Shown: positions 44,045-52,510 of the stretch, one piece after another | Numbering within the stretch: the stretch's first letter is position 1 | How the letters are laid out: each line of letters begins with the position of its first letter | NCBI RefSeq assembly: GCF_014650555.1 | Contig: NZ_BMVE01000011.1 | Coordinates: forward strand, 1 to 64,000 | Reading direction: 5' to 3' | Source of the DNA: Streptomyces goshikiensis | GTDB lineage: Bacteria > Actinomycetota > Actinomycetes > Streptomycetales > Streptomycetaceae | Length of the DNA stretch: 64,000 nucleotides | Made by a program: the position numbers and the translations under genes | Notes under the pieces: generated by a model | The model's database searches: none | What the model saw: only the letters and a program-made list of their open reading frames with translations | Told to the model about the DNA's origin: nothing

Positions 44045-46477
44045 TCAGGTGCTGGTGCGGGTGCCCGTCCCCTTGGCCGCGTCCAGGGCGTACACGCAGC
44101 GGTCCTTGCTGCACGCGTACACCACGCCCGCCTCCGCCACCGGGGCGCCCGCGATCTCCCCGCCCGTGGCGAGCTTCCAGCGCAGCTGGCCCCCCGCCGC
44201 GTCCAGGGTGTACAGGCAGTGGTCCGCCGAGCCGAAGTGCACCCGGCCGTCCGCGACCGCCGGCGGGCCGGTGATCTCCCCGCCCGCCGCGAACCGCCAC
44301 TTCGGGGTGCCGGTGACCGCGTCCAGCGTGTACAGGGCGCTGCCCGCCCCGAGGTGGACGTTGCCGGCGACGACCAGCACCGGATCCGCCGAAGGCCGCG
44401 GCTCCGTCGCGATGCGCCAGCGGTCCTTGCCGGTGACCGCGTCCAGGGCGTAGACGGTGCCCAGGTGGTCGGCCAGGTAGACCCCGCCGCCCGTCACCGC
44501 CGCGCCCGGCGCGAAGGCCGGGGCCGCCAGGAACACCGCGGGCGCCTCGAAGTGCCAGCGGACCCGGCCCGAGGCCCGGTCCACCGACAGCACCCGGGTG
44601 CCCGCAGCGACGTACACGTTGCCGTCCGGCGCCGGGGTGACCCGTACGGGCACGTTCGCGCAGGACGCCGCGTCGCCGACGGGGTAGGACCAGGACTCCC
44701 GGCCGGTGCGGGCGTCCAGGGCCCGCAGCCGGGCGTCCTGCCACACGTACACCGTGCCGTCGTGGAGGACGGGGGCCGCCTCCGGGGTCTCGAAGTCCGT
44801 CTGCGCGCCGGTCAGCTCCCACAGCTTGTGGCCGCCCGAGGCCTCCCAGCCCTGGACTCCGCCGCCGCGCGTGGCGGTCACGACGGTGCCGTGCTCGGCG
44901 CGCAGCGCGTACACCCAGGCGTCGGCGGACACCCGCCACCGCTCGGAGCCGTCGGTGGCGTCGAGTGCGAAGAGCGAGGGGCCGTCGGAGGCGTGGATAC
45001 GGCCGTCCGCGACGGCCATGGACCAGGCGACGTCGCGCGTCTTGAACTGGCGCCGGCCGCTGGCCACATCGAGGGCGTGCACCTCGAAGGAGGTGACGTA
45101 CAGCAGGTCACCGGCGACGGTCGGGGTGCCCCACACCTCGTTGGACATGCGGAAGCGCCACGGCCGCCAGCGTCCGCTGTCGGGGGCCGGGCCGGTACGG
45201 GCTTCGGTACGGCCGTCGATGCCCGAGGCCGGGCCGGGGACGCCGGCGGCGGCCTCCAGCGCGGCCCCCGGGGAACCGCCTGGCGGGCGCACCCACCCGG
45301 TCGCCGAGTCCGCCGCGGCCTGCCCGGAGGGAGCCACGGCGCCCGCCCGCGGCCCGGGCCCGATCGGCACCGGCGAACCGCCGAGCCGCACGGGCACGCC
45401 CGAGGGCGCCGGGGACATCGGCGGGTGGTGCGGGCGCGGCGGGGCGGCGTGCCCCGTGCGCGGGTCCGTGTACGGCTCGACGCCGCGCGGGCGGCGGTGC
45501 GTGGCGACCTCGGAGCCGGAACCGGAACCGGCCCCGGATCCCGGGGACGGGCGGCGCGGGACGGGCATCGCCGGAGCGGTGCGCTGCCCGGCCCGGCGGG
45601 CCTCGATCATCGCGACGGCCCGGCCGGGCAGCCACGCGGAGGCGGTGCCGCTGTCGTCTCCGCCGTCGAAGAGGTGCGGGGCCAGCTGCGCCTGGAGGTC
45701 GGCCGGGGTGGGCCGCTGCGTGGCGTCCATCTGCATGCAGGACTCGATCAGCGGCCGCAGCTCCTCCGGGAGCCCCTCCAGGTTGGGGCCCTCGCGGAGC
45801 AGCATGAACACCGTCTCCACCGGGTTCGCCCCGTGGTACGGGGGGTGTCCGGTCGCCGCGAAGACGAGCGTGGAGCCGAGCGAGAACACGTCGCTGGCGC
45901 CCTTGACGCTGCGCGAGTCCTTCGCCTGCTCGGGCGACATGTACGCGGGGGTGCCGACGGCGACGTTCGTCATGGTCAGGCGGGTGTTGGAGACACCGCT
46001 CGCGATGCCGAAGTCGATCACGCGGGGGCCGTCCTCGACGACCAGCACGTTGGACGGCTTCAGGTCGCGGTGCACCAGCCCCGCCCCGTGGATCGACTGC
46101 AGCGCCTCGGCGATGCCGGCCGCGAGCCACCGTACGGCCTGGGCGGGCATCGGCCCGCACTCGTTGACGATCTCCTCCAGGGAGGGCGCCGGGACGTACG
46201 CGGTCGCCAGCCACGGCACGGCGGCGCGCGGGTCCGCATCGACGACGGCCGCCGTGTAGAAGCCGGACACCGCGCGCGCGGCCTCCACCTCGCGGGTGAA
46301 GCGCACCCGGAACAGCTGGTCCTCGGCGAGCTCGGTGCGCACCGTCTTGATCGCCACTCTGCGTCCGGACGCCGACCGTGCGAGATAGACCAGCCCCATG
46401 CCGCCGGCGCCGAGCCGTCCCAGCACCTCGAAGGGGCCGATCCGTCTCGGGTCGTGCTGCGTCAGCTGCTCCACCAC
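44045..46477 (-). CDS. afsK: AfsK-type serine/threonine protein kinase with PQQ propeller
   Basis: An 810-residue eukaryote-type kinase that in S. coelicolor phosphorylates AfsR. The kinase domain (about 1-270) has GRLGAGGMGLVYLA, VAIKTV with the ATP Lys, HRDLKPSN, DFG and the APE-like SPEQAKD. A Pro/Gly/Ala-rich linker (about 290-440) follows, then a PQQ-type beta-propeller with repeated LYALDA(V/A)TG blades to the C-terminus. GTG 46477 is chosen because the protein then starts as known AfsK (VVEQLTQHDPRRIGPFEVLG) and GGAGG lies just upstream. Length is close to the 799 aa of S. coelicolor AfsK. Confidence 0.93.
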   Translation of the reverse strand: MVEQLTQHDPRRIGPFEVLGRLGAGGMGLVYLARSASGRRVAIKTVRTELAEDQLFRVRFTREVEAARAVSGFYTAAVVDADPRAAVPWLATAYVPAPSLEEIVNECGPMPAQAVRWLAAGIAEALQSIHGAGLVHRDLKPSNVLVVEDGPRVIDFGIASGVSNTRLTMTNVAVGTPAYMSPEQAKDSRSVKGASDVFSLGSTLVFAATGHPPYHGANPVETVFMLLREGPNLEGLPEELRPLIESCMQMDATQRPTPADLQAQLAPHLFDGGDDSGTASAWLPGRAVAMIEARRAGQRTAPAMPVPRRPSPGSGAGSGSGSEVATHRRPRGVEPYTDPRTGHAAPPRPHHPPMSPAPSGVPVRLGGSPVPIGPGPRAGAVAPSGQAAADSATGWVRPPGGSPGAALEAAAGVPGPASGIDGRTEARTGPAPDSGRWRPWRFRMSNEVWGTPTVAGDLLYVTSFEVHALDVASGRRQFKTRDVAWSMAVADGRIHASDGPSLFALDATDGSERWRVSADAWVYALRAEHGTVVTATRGGGVQGWEASGGHKLWELTGAQTDFETPEAAPVLHDGTVYVWQDARLRALDARTGRESWSYPVGDAASCANVPVRVTPAPDGNVYVAAGTRVLSVDRASGRVRWHFEAPAVFLAAPAFAPGAAVTGGGVYLADHLGTVYALDAVTGKDRWRIATEPRPSADPVLVVAGNVHLGAGSALYTLDAVTGTPKWRFAAGGEITGPPAVADGRVHFGSADHCLYTLDAAGGQLRWKLATGGEIAGAPVAEAGVVYACSKDRCVYALDAAKGTGTRTST

Positions 46478-46609
46478 TCGCCTCCACACCTCCCCGTACG
46501 GGCCCTCGCCGGGCCCGTCGTTCCACCGGTCGCGCGGCGGCACGCGGCGGTCGGCCCCGTGCAGCGTCTCACTCCGGGACGCCGCCCGGGTCGCGCAACC
46601 CCGATTCTG

Positions 46610-47437
46610 TCAGGCCCGCGCCTGCTCCGGTCCCTGCTCAGGCCGCGCTTTCGCACGAGGCTCCGAGAGGATCCCGAAGACGGCCCCCTGATTGTCGGCG
46701 AGGACGGCGATCCGCCCGTACGGCGTATCGAAGGGATCGGCGGTGACCCGGCCGCCGAGGCGCTTGGCCGTGGCGACCGTCTGGTCGCAGTCCGGGACGG
46801 CGAAGTAGAGCAGGAAATGGGCCGGCATGATCTCCGGGAAGGCGTCGGTGATCATGGTCCGGCCGAGGACGGCGGTGTCGGAGCCGGGCACGCTGCCGGG
46901 CGGGGACCAGACCCGGTACTCGACGCCGCTCCCGGGGTCGTCCTGGTCCTCGGGGACGTAGCCGAAGACCTTGGAGTAGAAGACGTCGACCGCGTCGCGG
47001 GCGCGGGTGTAGACCTCCGACCAGCAGTACGTGTAGGGCTCCTGCTGGGCGTCGAACCCGTGGTGGGTGCCGGGCTGCCAGAGGCCGAAGACGGCGCCGC
47101 CGGGGTCGGCGGCCATGGCGGCCGTGCCGTAGGGGCCGACGGGCTGGGGGTCCATCACCATCTGGCCGCCGGCGGCGCGGATGCGGGCGGCGCACGCGTA
47201 GGCGTCCGAGGTGTAGAGGTACACCCCCCAGACGGTGGGCATCCGGCCGTCGGGCTTGGGGGCGAGGGCGGCGACGTTGCGGCCGAGGCTGTAGGCCTGG
47301 GTGTAGCCGCCGTACCGGGGCCCCGCGCCGGGGCCGAAGGTCCACCCGAAGAGCTCACCGTAGAAGCGCTTGCCCGCCTCGACGTCCGGGAGGGAGGCGT
47401 CGACCCAGCAGGGTGCGCCTTCCGCGAATGCGGCCAT
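46610..47437 (-). CDS. Two-domain VOC (glyoxalase-like) protein
   Basis: A 275-residue protein with two vicinal-oxygen-chelate domains (about 5-130 and 140-265), each closing with PGGAVFGLWQ or NQGAVFGI. ATG 47437 is used. It is upstream of afsK in the same direction. In S. coelicolor the gene just before afsK encodes KbpA, an AfsK-inhibiting protein of about 250 aa; whether this is its counterpart cannot be told from the sequence alone. Enzymatic role unknown. Confidence 0.85.
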   Translation of the reverse strand: MAAFAEGAPCWVDASLPDVEAGKRFYGELFGWTFGPGAGPRYGGYTQAYSLGRNVAALAPKPDGRMPTVWGVYLYTSDAYACAARIRAAGGQMVMDPQPVGPYGTAAMAADPGGAVFGLWQPGTHHGFDAQQEPYTYCWSEVYTRARDAVDVFYSKVFGYVPEDQDDPGSGVEYRVWSPPGSVPGSDTAVLGRTMITDAFPEIMPAHFLLYFAVPDCDQTVATAKRLGGRVTADPFDTPYGRIAVLADNQGAVFGILSEPRAKARPEQGPEQARA

Positions 47438-47759
47438 GAGCCCGGTTCCTTCCGTCGTGCCCCTGAAACAGGATGTGCCCGAAAACTTGTCCACAGCCTG
47501 TTGATAAGACTATTCGGGGGATACGCCACGATACGTACCGGATGCCACTGTCGCGCGAGCGGGGCCGGGCGGAGGGCGGGCGGGGGCCGGGCGAAGGGCG
47601 TGCCGGGCGCCGGGCCGGGGCCGGGCGGGGCGCTCCGGGCAGGCCGGAATCCGCCCCCTCGGTCCTCCCGGAGCCGCTCCCCGCCCGGGTCTGAGCCCGG
47701 ACAACCCCATTTGCAGGCGGCCGAATCGCGCCGGGATCACCCCTCGGTAAGCTGACGGC
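47438..47759. promoter_or_regulatory. Divergent intergenic region with a DnaA box
   Basis: 322 bp between the divergent VOC and TetR genes. It holds TTGTCCACA at 47487-47495, an exact match to the Streptomyces DnaA-box consensus, 50 bp before the VOC start. The rest is GC-rich with a GGGCCGGG-type tract at 47560-47640 and shows no gene. Confidence 0.55.
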
Positions 47760-47766
47760 ATGACAG
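47752..47766. promoter_or_regulatory. Degenerate CTGACG operator over the TetR start codon
   Basis: CTGACG-GCA-TGACAG matches the operator consensus at 10 of 12 fixed positions and includes the ATG of the TetR gene. If the TetR mRNA is leaderless, which the lack of a clear ribosome site allows, this would be an autoregulatory site. It could also be chance. Confidence 0.4.
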
Positions 47767-48407
47767 GACAAGTACGCACCGTCGACGGGCGTGTCGCCGG
47801 CCGGCGCGGCCAGGCGACGCGGCAGAAGCTGCTCGACTGCCTCAGCGAGATGCTCAGCTCCTCGCCGTACCGCGACGTCAAGGTGATCGACGTCGCGCGC
47901 AAGGCCGGTACCTCCCCCGCGACCTTCTACCAGTATTTCCCGGACGTCGAAGGCGCCGTCCTGGAGATCGCCGAGCAAATGGCCACCGAGGGCGCGCAGT
48001 TGACGGCGCTCGTCGAGGGCCGCAACTGGGTCGGCAAGGCTGGCTGGGCGGCCGCCGAGGAGCTCGTCGAGGGATTCCTGGACTTCTGGCGGGCCAACGA
48101 CGCGATCCTCCGGGTCGTCGACCTCGGCGCGGCCGAGGGCGACAAGCGGTTCTACAAGATCCGCATGAAGATCCTGAACTCCGTCACCAACTCCCTCACG
48201 GAATCGATGAAGGAGCTCCAGGCCAAGGGCAAGGTCGACAAGGACCTCAGCCCGGCGGCGATGGCGGGATCCCTGGTCGCGATGCTGGCCGCGGTCGCCT
48301 CGCACCAGAAGGGCTTCCAGACCTGGGGCGTGAAACAGGCCGAGCTCAAGCCGAACCTGGCGCTGCTCGTGCACCTGGGCATCACCGGCAAGAAGCCGAC
48401 CAAGTAA
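47760..48407 (+). CDS. TetR-family transcriptional regulator
   Basis: A 215-residue TetR repressor. The DNA-binding domain has VKVIDVARKAGTSPATFYQYFPDVEGAVLE as helices 2-4, and the C-terminal helical ligand pocket follows. It is the only TetR gene in the window and is convergent with the acyl-CoA dehydrogenase operon, whose promoter carries the CTGACG operator. It is therefore the best local candidate for the regulon's repressor. The start is ATG 47760 with no clear ribosome site. A stem-loop terminator follows. Confidence 0.92.
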   Translation: MTGQVRTVDGRVAGRRGQATRQKLLDCLSEMLSSSPYRDVKVIDVARKAGTSPATFYQYFPDVEGAVLEIAEQMATEGAQLTALVEGRNWVGKAGWAAAEELVEGFLDFWRANDAILRVVDLGAAEGDKRFYKIRMKILNSVTNSLTESMKELQAKGKVDKDLSPAAMAGSLVAMLAAVASHQKGFQTWGVKQAELKPNLALLVHLGITGKKPTK

Positions 48408-48441
48408 CGGCGGACCCCGGATCACCTCCGGGGGTCCGCCG
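48408..48441. terminator. Bidirectional hairpin terminator
   Basis: CGGCGGACCCCGG (48408-48420) pairs with CCGGGGGTCCGCCG (48428-48441) with one bulge and a 7-base loop, between the convergent TetR and deazaflavin-dependent genes. Confidence 0.75.
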
Positions 48442-48458
48442 CGGTCAGACGCCTGCGA

Positions 48459-48932
48459 TCAGCGACGCTCCAGGCGGAACAGCCGGATCTCGCGCTCGAT
48501 GCGCGCCTGGTACGTCGCGTACGGCGGCCAGAAAACCAGCACCGCCCGCCACGCCGCCGCGCGCTCCTCGCCCTCCAGCAGGCGGGCTCGTACGGCGATG
48601 TCCCGGCCCTTCCAACTCACGTCCGCGTCGGGGTTCTTGAGCAGGTTCCCGGTCCATGCCGGGTGTCCCGGGCGGCCGAAGTTGGAGCCGATCAGCAGCC
48701 AGGTCCTGCCGCCGTCCTCCGGCATGCAGGCGAGCGGCGTGGTGCGCGGCTCTCCGGTCCTGGCGCCCTTGGCGGTGAGGATCACGCCGGGGAGCATCTG
48801 GGCGCTGAGCATGACCTTGCCGCGGCTCAGCTTGTGCACCGCCTTGTCCAGCGCCGGGATGAAGTGCGGGGCGAGCTTGGCGAACAGCACGGTCGAGGAG
48901 ATCTTCTGCATGAGCTTGACGCCGGGAGCCAT
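48459..48932 (-). CDS. Deazaflavin (F420)-dependent nitroreductase-family protein
   Basis: A 157-residue DUF385/Ddn-like protein (split-barrel fold). LSRGKVMLSAQMLPGVILTAKGARTG, PLACMPEDGGRTWLLIGSNFGRPGHPAWTGNLLKNPDADV and the final RIEREIRLFRL are the family hallmarks. It uses F420H2 to reduce substrates such as quinones. The ATG (48932) overlaps the acyl-CoA dehydrogenase stop (ATGA), so it is coupled and under the same operator. The substrate is unknown. Confidence 0.9.
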   Translation of the reverse strand: MAPGVKLMQKISSTVLFAKLAPHFIPALDKAVHKLSRGKVMLSAQMLPGVILTAKGARTGEPRTTPLACMPEDGGRTWLLIGSNFGRPGHPAWTGNLLKNPDADVSWKGRDIAVRARLLEGEERAAAWRAVLVFWPPYATYQARIEREIRLFRLERR

Positions 48933-50143
48933 CAGACGGCCACCCTTTCCAGGATCGGCCGGTGGCCCCGGTCCGGCGGACCGCCGAACAGGCCCGCCCG
49001 GTCGGCGGCGTGCGCGCGCAGCCGGTGGACGGGGCCGAACAGCAGCTCGTCCGCGGCGGCCCGCTTGAAGTAGAGGTGCGCGTCGTGCTCCCAGGTGAAG
49101 CCGATGCCGCCGTGCAGCTGGATCGCCTCGCCGGCGGTCGTCCGCAGCGCCTCCAGCGCCTGGGCGAGCGCGAGGCCGCCCTGCTCCGGGTCCCAGGCGG
49201 CGTAACAGGCCGCGGAGCGGGCCGCCTGCACCTGGACGTAGAGGTCGGCGAGCCGGTGCTTGACGGCCTGGAAGGAGCCGATGGCCCGGCCGAACTGCTC
49301 GCGCCCCCGGACGTACTCGACCGTCCGGGCGAGGGCCTGCCCGGCCGCGCCGACCGCCTCGGAGGCCAGTACGGCGGCGGCGGTGCGCCCGGTGGCGGCG
49401 AGCGCCCCCGGTACGTCGCCCTCCGGGTCGCCCAGCAGCTCGGCGGGGACGTCGCGCAGCTGCACCCGCGCCTGCGGCCGGGTCTCGTCGAGGGTGGTCT
49501 GCCGGGTCCGTACGAGGCCGGGCGCGTCCTCCCGTACGAGGAACAGCAGGATCCGGCTGCGGGCGAAGCCGCCGGTGTGCGCGGCGACGAGGAGCAGGCC
49601 GGCGCTGTGCCCGTCGAGCACCTGGGCGGCCTCTCCGTAGAGCCGCCAGCCGTCCGGGGCGGTGCCGGCGCGGGCCTGGACCCCGCCGGCGCGGCCGCCG
49701 CCGGCCCATTCGCCCGGGGTGTTGTCGCCGGTCAGCGCGAGGGCGGTGGCGAGGGCGGGGCCGGGGACGGCGAGGGCCGCGGTGAGCCCTCCGGTGGCGA
49801 GCGGCGGCAGCAGGGCGGCCCGCTGGGCGGCGGTGCCGAGCGCGGTGATCAGCGGCACGGCGAGCGCGGCGGTGGCCAGCAGGGGCGAGGGCAGCAGCGC
49901 CCTCCCGGTCTCCTCGCAGGCCAGGGCCAGGTCGGCGGGGGCGCAGCCGACGCCGCCGTACTCCTCGGCGACGGCGAGGCCGGGCAGGCCGAGCCGCCGG
50001 GAGAGCTGCTGCCACAGCTCCAGGTCGTATCCGGCGGCGGTGCGGACGGCGGCCTTGACCTCGTCCGGACCGCAGCGTTTGCCCAGGATCTCGCGCAGGG
50101 TGCGGCGCATCTCGTCCTGCTCCGCGGTGAAGGCGGCGTCCAT
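48932..50143 (-). CDS. Acyl-CoA dehydrogenase
   Basis: A 403-residue FAD-dependent acyl-CoA dehydrogenase. It has the N-terminal helical domain (EEYGGVGCAPADLALACEETGRALLPSP), a mid beta domain, and the C-terminal REQFGRAIGSFQAVKHRLADLYVQ and IQLHGGIGFTWEHDAHLYFKRA blocks for FAD and dimer contacts. Members of this size often work as heteromers with a second subunit. It is the first gene of a two-gene operon, with the operator at 50164-50178 just upstream. Confidence 0.92.
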   Translation of the reverse strand: MDAAFTAEQDEMRRTLREILGKRCGPDEVKAAVRTAAGYDLELWQQLSRRLGLPGLAVAEEYGGVGCAPADLALACEETGRALLPSPLLATAALAVPLITALGTAAQRAALLPPLATGGLTAALAVPGPALATALALTGDNTPGEWAGGGRAGGVQARAGTAPDGWRLYGEAAQVLDGHSAGLLLVAAHTGGFARSRILLFLVREDAPGLVRTRQTTLDETRPQARVQLRDVPAELLGDPEGDVPGALAATGRTAAAVLASEAVGAAGQALARTVEYVRGREQFGRAIGSFQAVKHRLADLYVQVQAARSAACYAAWDPEQGGLALAQALEALRTTAGEAIQLHGGIGFTWEHDAHLYFKRAAADELLFGPVHRLRAHAADRAGLFGGPPDRGHRPILERVAV

Positions 50144-50163
50144 CGTCGGGCTCCTCCCCGTAT

Positions 50164-50178
50164 CTGACGGGGCGTCAT
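50164..50178. promoter_or_regulatory. Operator before acyl-CoA dehydrogenase operon (one mismatch)
   Basis: CTGACG-GGG-CGTCAT, one mismatch, 20 bp before the acyl-CoA dehydrogenase ATG. It lies 58 bp from the perfect site at 50237-50251 in the same divergent promoter region. Confidence 0.75.
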
Positions 50179-50236
50179 GTTAGGGCGGGCGGAGCGAGAT
50201 GCACAGGGGGCGGGACGGGTCGCCGCGCACTAGAAA

Positions 50237-50251
50237 CTGACGTAGCGTCAG
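50237..50251. promoter_or_regulatory. CTGACG-N3-CGTCAG operator before second thiolase
   Basis: CTGACG-TAG-CGTCAG, perfect, ending at the base before the ATG at 50252 and 15 bp before the preferred ATG at 50267. An mRNA that starts here would have almost no leader. Confidence 0.85.
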
Positions 50252-50266
50252 ATGTACGGTCGCTCC

Positions 50267-51478
50267 ATGTCTGGACTCCTCCACGGCCCCACCGCCGAAC
50301 CCGCCGCCGCGCCGCGCCGCCGCCGGGTCGCGGTCGTCGGCGTCGCCCTGTCGGACTGCGGCCGCGTGGACGGCCCCACCCCCTACGCCCTGCACGCGCA
50401 GGCCGCCCGCCGCGCCCTGGCCGACTCCGGCCTCGACCGCCGCGTCATCGACGGCTTCGCCTCGGCGGGCCTCGGCACGCTCGCGCCGATCGAGGTCGCC
50501 GAATACCTGGGGCTGCGCCCCGCCTGGGTCGACTCCACCTCGGTCGGCGGCGCCACCTGGGAGGTCATGGCCGCGCACGCGGCGGACGCGATCGCCGCCG
50601 GCCACGCGAACGCCGTGCTCCTGGTCTACGGCTCGACGGCCCGGGCCGACATCAAGGCCCGGCGCCGCACCTCGAACCTCTCCTTCGGAGCGCGGGGACC
50701 GCTCCAGTTCGAGGTGCCGTACGGGCACACCCTGATCTCCAAGTACGCGATGGCGGCCCGCCGCCACATGCACGAGTACGGGACGACCCTGGAGCAGCTC
50801 GCCGAAGTGGCCGTCCAGACCCGGGCGAACGCGGCGGCGAACCCGGACGCCATGTTCCGCGACCCGCTGACGGTCGGCGAGGTCCTGTCCGGCGAGATGA
50901 TCGCGGACCCCTTCACGAAGCTGCACTGCTGCATCCGCTCGGACGGCGGCTGCGCGGTCCTGCTCGCGGCGGAGGACTACGTACCGGACACCGCCAAGGC
51001 CCCCGTCTGGGTCCTGGGCTCGGGCACCGCCGTCTCGCACACCACGATGTCGGAGTGGGAGGACTTCACCGTCTCCCCGGCCGCGGTCTCCGGCCGCCTG
51101 GCCTTCGAACGGGCGGGCCTGACCCCGGCGGACGTGGACCTCGCCGAGATCTACGACGCCTTCACGTACATGACCCTGGTGACGCTGGAGGACCTCGGCT
51201 TCTGCGGGAAGGGCGAGGGCGGCGCCTTCGTCGAGAAGGGCCGGCTCCTGCGCGGCGGCGAGCTCCCGGTCAACACGGACGGCGGCGGCCTGTCGGCCTG
51301 CCACCCGGGCATGCGCGGCCTCTTCCTCCTGGTCGAGGCCGTCCGCCAACTCCGCGGCGAAGCGGGCCCGAACCGCCAGGTCACCAAACCCGACGGCCAC
51401 CTCCCGGAAGTGGCCCTCGCCTCGGGCACGGGGGGCTGGTTCTGCTCATCGGGCACGGTGATATTGGGGCGGGGGTAG
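50267..51478 (+). CDS. SCP-x/Ltp-type thiolase-like protein (second copy)
   Basis: A 403-residue thiolase-superfamily protein, paralogous to the one at 38751. It shares HMHEYGTTLEQLAEVAVQTRANA, EIYDAFTYMTLVTLEDLGFCGKGEGG and PVNTDGGGLSACHPG. At the position of the thiolase nucleophile (TSVGGATWEV) I see no Cys, so a non-thiolytic, aldolase-type role is possible. It starts at ATG 50267 (ATG 50252 is also in frame); no ribosome site is visible, which suggests a leaderless message. It is divergent from the acyl-CoA dehydrogenase operon. Confidence 0.88.
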   Translation: MSGLLHGPTAEPAAAPRRRRVAVVGVALSDCGRVDGPTPYALHAQAARRALADSGLDRRVIDGFASAGLGTLAPIEVAEYLGLRPAWVDSTSVGGATWEVMAAHAADAIAAGHANAVLLVYGSTARADIKARRRTSNLSFGARGPLQFEVPYGHTLISKYAMAARRHMHEYGTTLEQLAEVAVQTRANAAANPDAMFRDPLTVGEVLSGEMIADPFTKLHCCIRSDGGCAVLLAAEDYVPDTAKAPVWVLGSGTAVSHTTMSEWEDFTVSPAAVSGRLAFERAGLTPADVDLAEIYDAFTYMTLVTLEDLGFCGKGEGGAFVEKGRLLRGGELPVNTDGGGLSACHPGMRGLFLLVEAVRQLRGEAGPNRQVTKPDGHLPEVALASGTGGWFCSSGTVILGRG

Positions 51479-51924
51479 GGGCGGGGCCGGGGCCGGGGAG
51501 TACCCGCGGGCCGGGACCGGACCGATGACGCGCCGCCGGCGGACCGGGGCAAGACGGGCGGGATCCCTGCGGGGCGGGGTGGGGGTGTGCGGGGTCCACG
51601 CGGGGCGGGACAGGACAGCGCTGGGGGCTTCCCGCCAGTCTCACTGTCCTTCCGTGTCGGTCCGGCCCGTCAAGGGCGCTCACTGCGTTCGCGTCGCTTC
51701 GCGATGGCCTTCGGCCACCCTTGACAGCCCGGCCCGCCCCGGAATGCCAAAGACTGTCGGGAACCCCCCAAAGAACGGTCAGGGGGGACCATGACCACCC
51801 AGCTGTGCTGAGACGCCTGAGCGGGCGCCCTGCCCAGCGGAGACCGCCGCCCTCCGGGCGGAACCCCCTCCGAACCTGCACCCCACGACGTTCAGAACAA
51901 CCAAGGCAGCGGTCAGGCGCCCCA

Positions 51925-52060
51925 GATCGCTACCCGCCTGCCTCTCGGCTTGGCGGCTGCGGCCCGTCTTGGGCTGGACATAAGCCGCCCACGATCGCTA
52001 CCCGCCTGCCTCTCGGCTTGGCGGCTGCGGCCCGTCTGGGGCTGGGCATAGGCCGCCCAC
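51925..52060 (+). repeat. Two tandem 68-bp repeats
   Basis: Units 51925-51992 and 51993-52060 are nearly identical; each starts GATCGCTACCCGCCTGCCTC and ends in GCCGCCCACGA(T/C). They lie in the left half of the palindrome. Confidence 0.9.
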
Positions 52061-52178
52061 GACCGGAACGCAGCGGAGACCGGCCGGCGGCCGCAGGTAG
52101 TCGGGTGGTGTGGCCTGAGACGGTCGGATGCGTCATTTCGTGCAGGTTGGAGGCCATCGGACCTCCAGAGACCCCAAT

Positions 52179-52207
52179 CCACCCCAATCCTGTCCGGATT
52201 GGGGTGG
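52179..52207. repeat. Central 12-bp perfect hairpin
   Basis: CCACCCCAATCC (52179-52190), loop TGTCC, GGATTGGGGTGG (52196-52207). It sits near the middle of the 1.3-kb palindrome. Confidence 0.85.
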
Positions 52208-52276
52208 TTTGGTGGGTGGGTGTGGGCTGTCTGTCGCTCTGACTGCAATCCAGGCTGATCTCTTCGTCTTCTGGCT

Positions 52277-52510
52277 ACAAGAAGCCACCAACAAGCCGCA
52301 GCCGCGTGAGATGAGGAGCATGCCGGGGCCGTGGGCGGCTTGTGTTCAACCACGGCCAGGCCGCAGCCGCGTGGGCGAGACGCGCGTGGCGAGCGTGGGC
52401 GGCTTATGTCCAGCCCCAGACAAGCCGCAGCCGCGTGGGGCGAGAAGCATGTCCGGGCCGTGGGCGGCTTATGTCCAGCCACAGACGGGTCGCAGCCGCT
52501 GAGCCGAGTG
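52277..52510 (-). repeat. Tandem 64-65-bp repeats, inverse of the left set
   Basis: The module GTGGGCGGCTTATGTCCAGC recurs from 52331, 52395 and 52460 (spacing 64 and 65 bp), with a partial copy near 52290. It is the reverse complement of the 68-bp units at 51925-52060, so copy number differs between the two halves. Confidence 0.85.

Noticed and set aside
52331..52510. Regular 64-65-bp repeats as a possible CRISPR array
   Set aside because: There are no unique spacers between short repeats; the whole unit repeats, and there are no cas genes.
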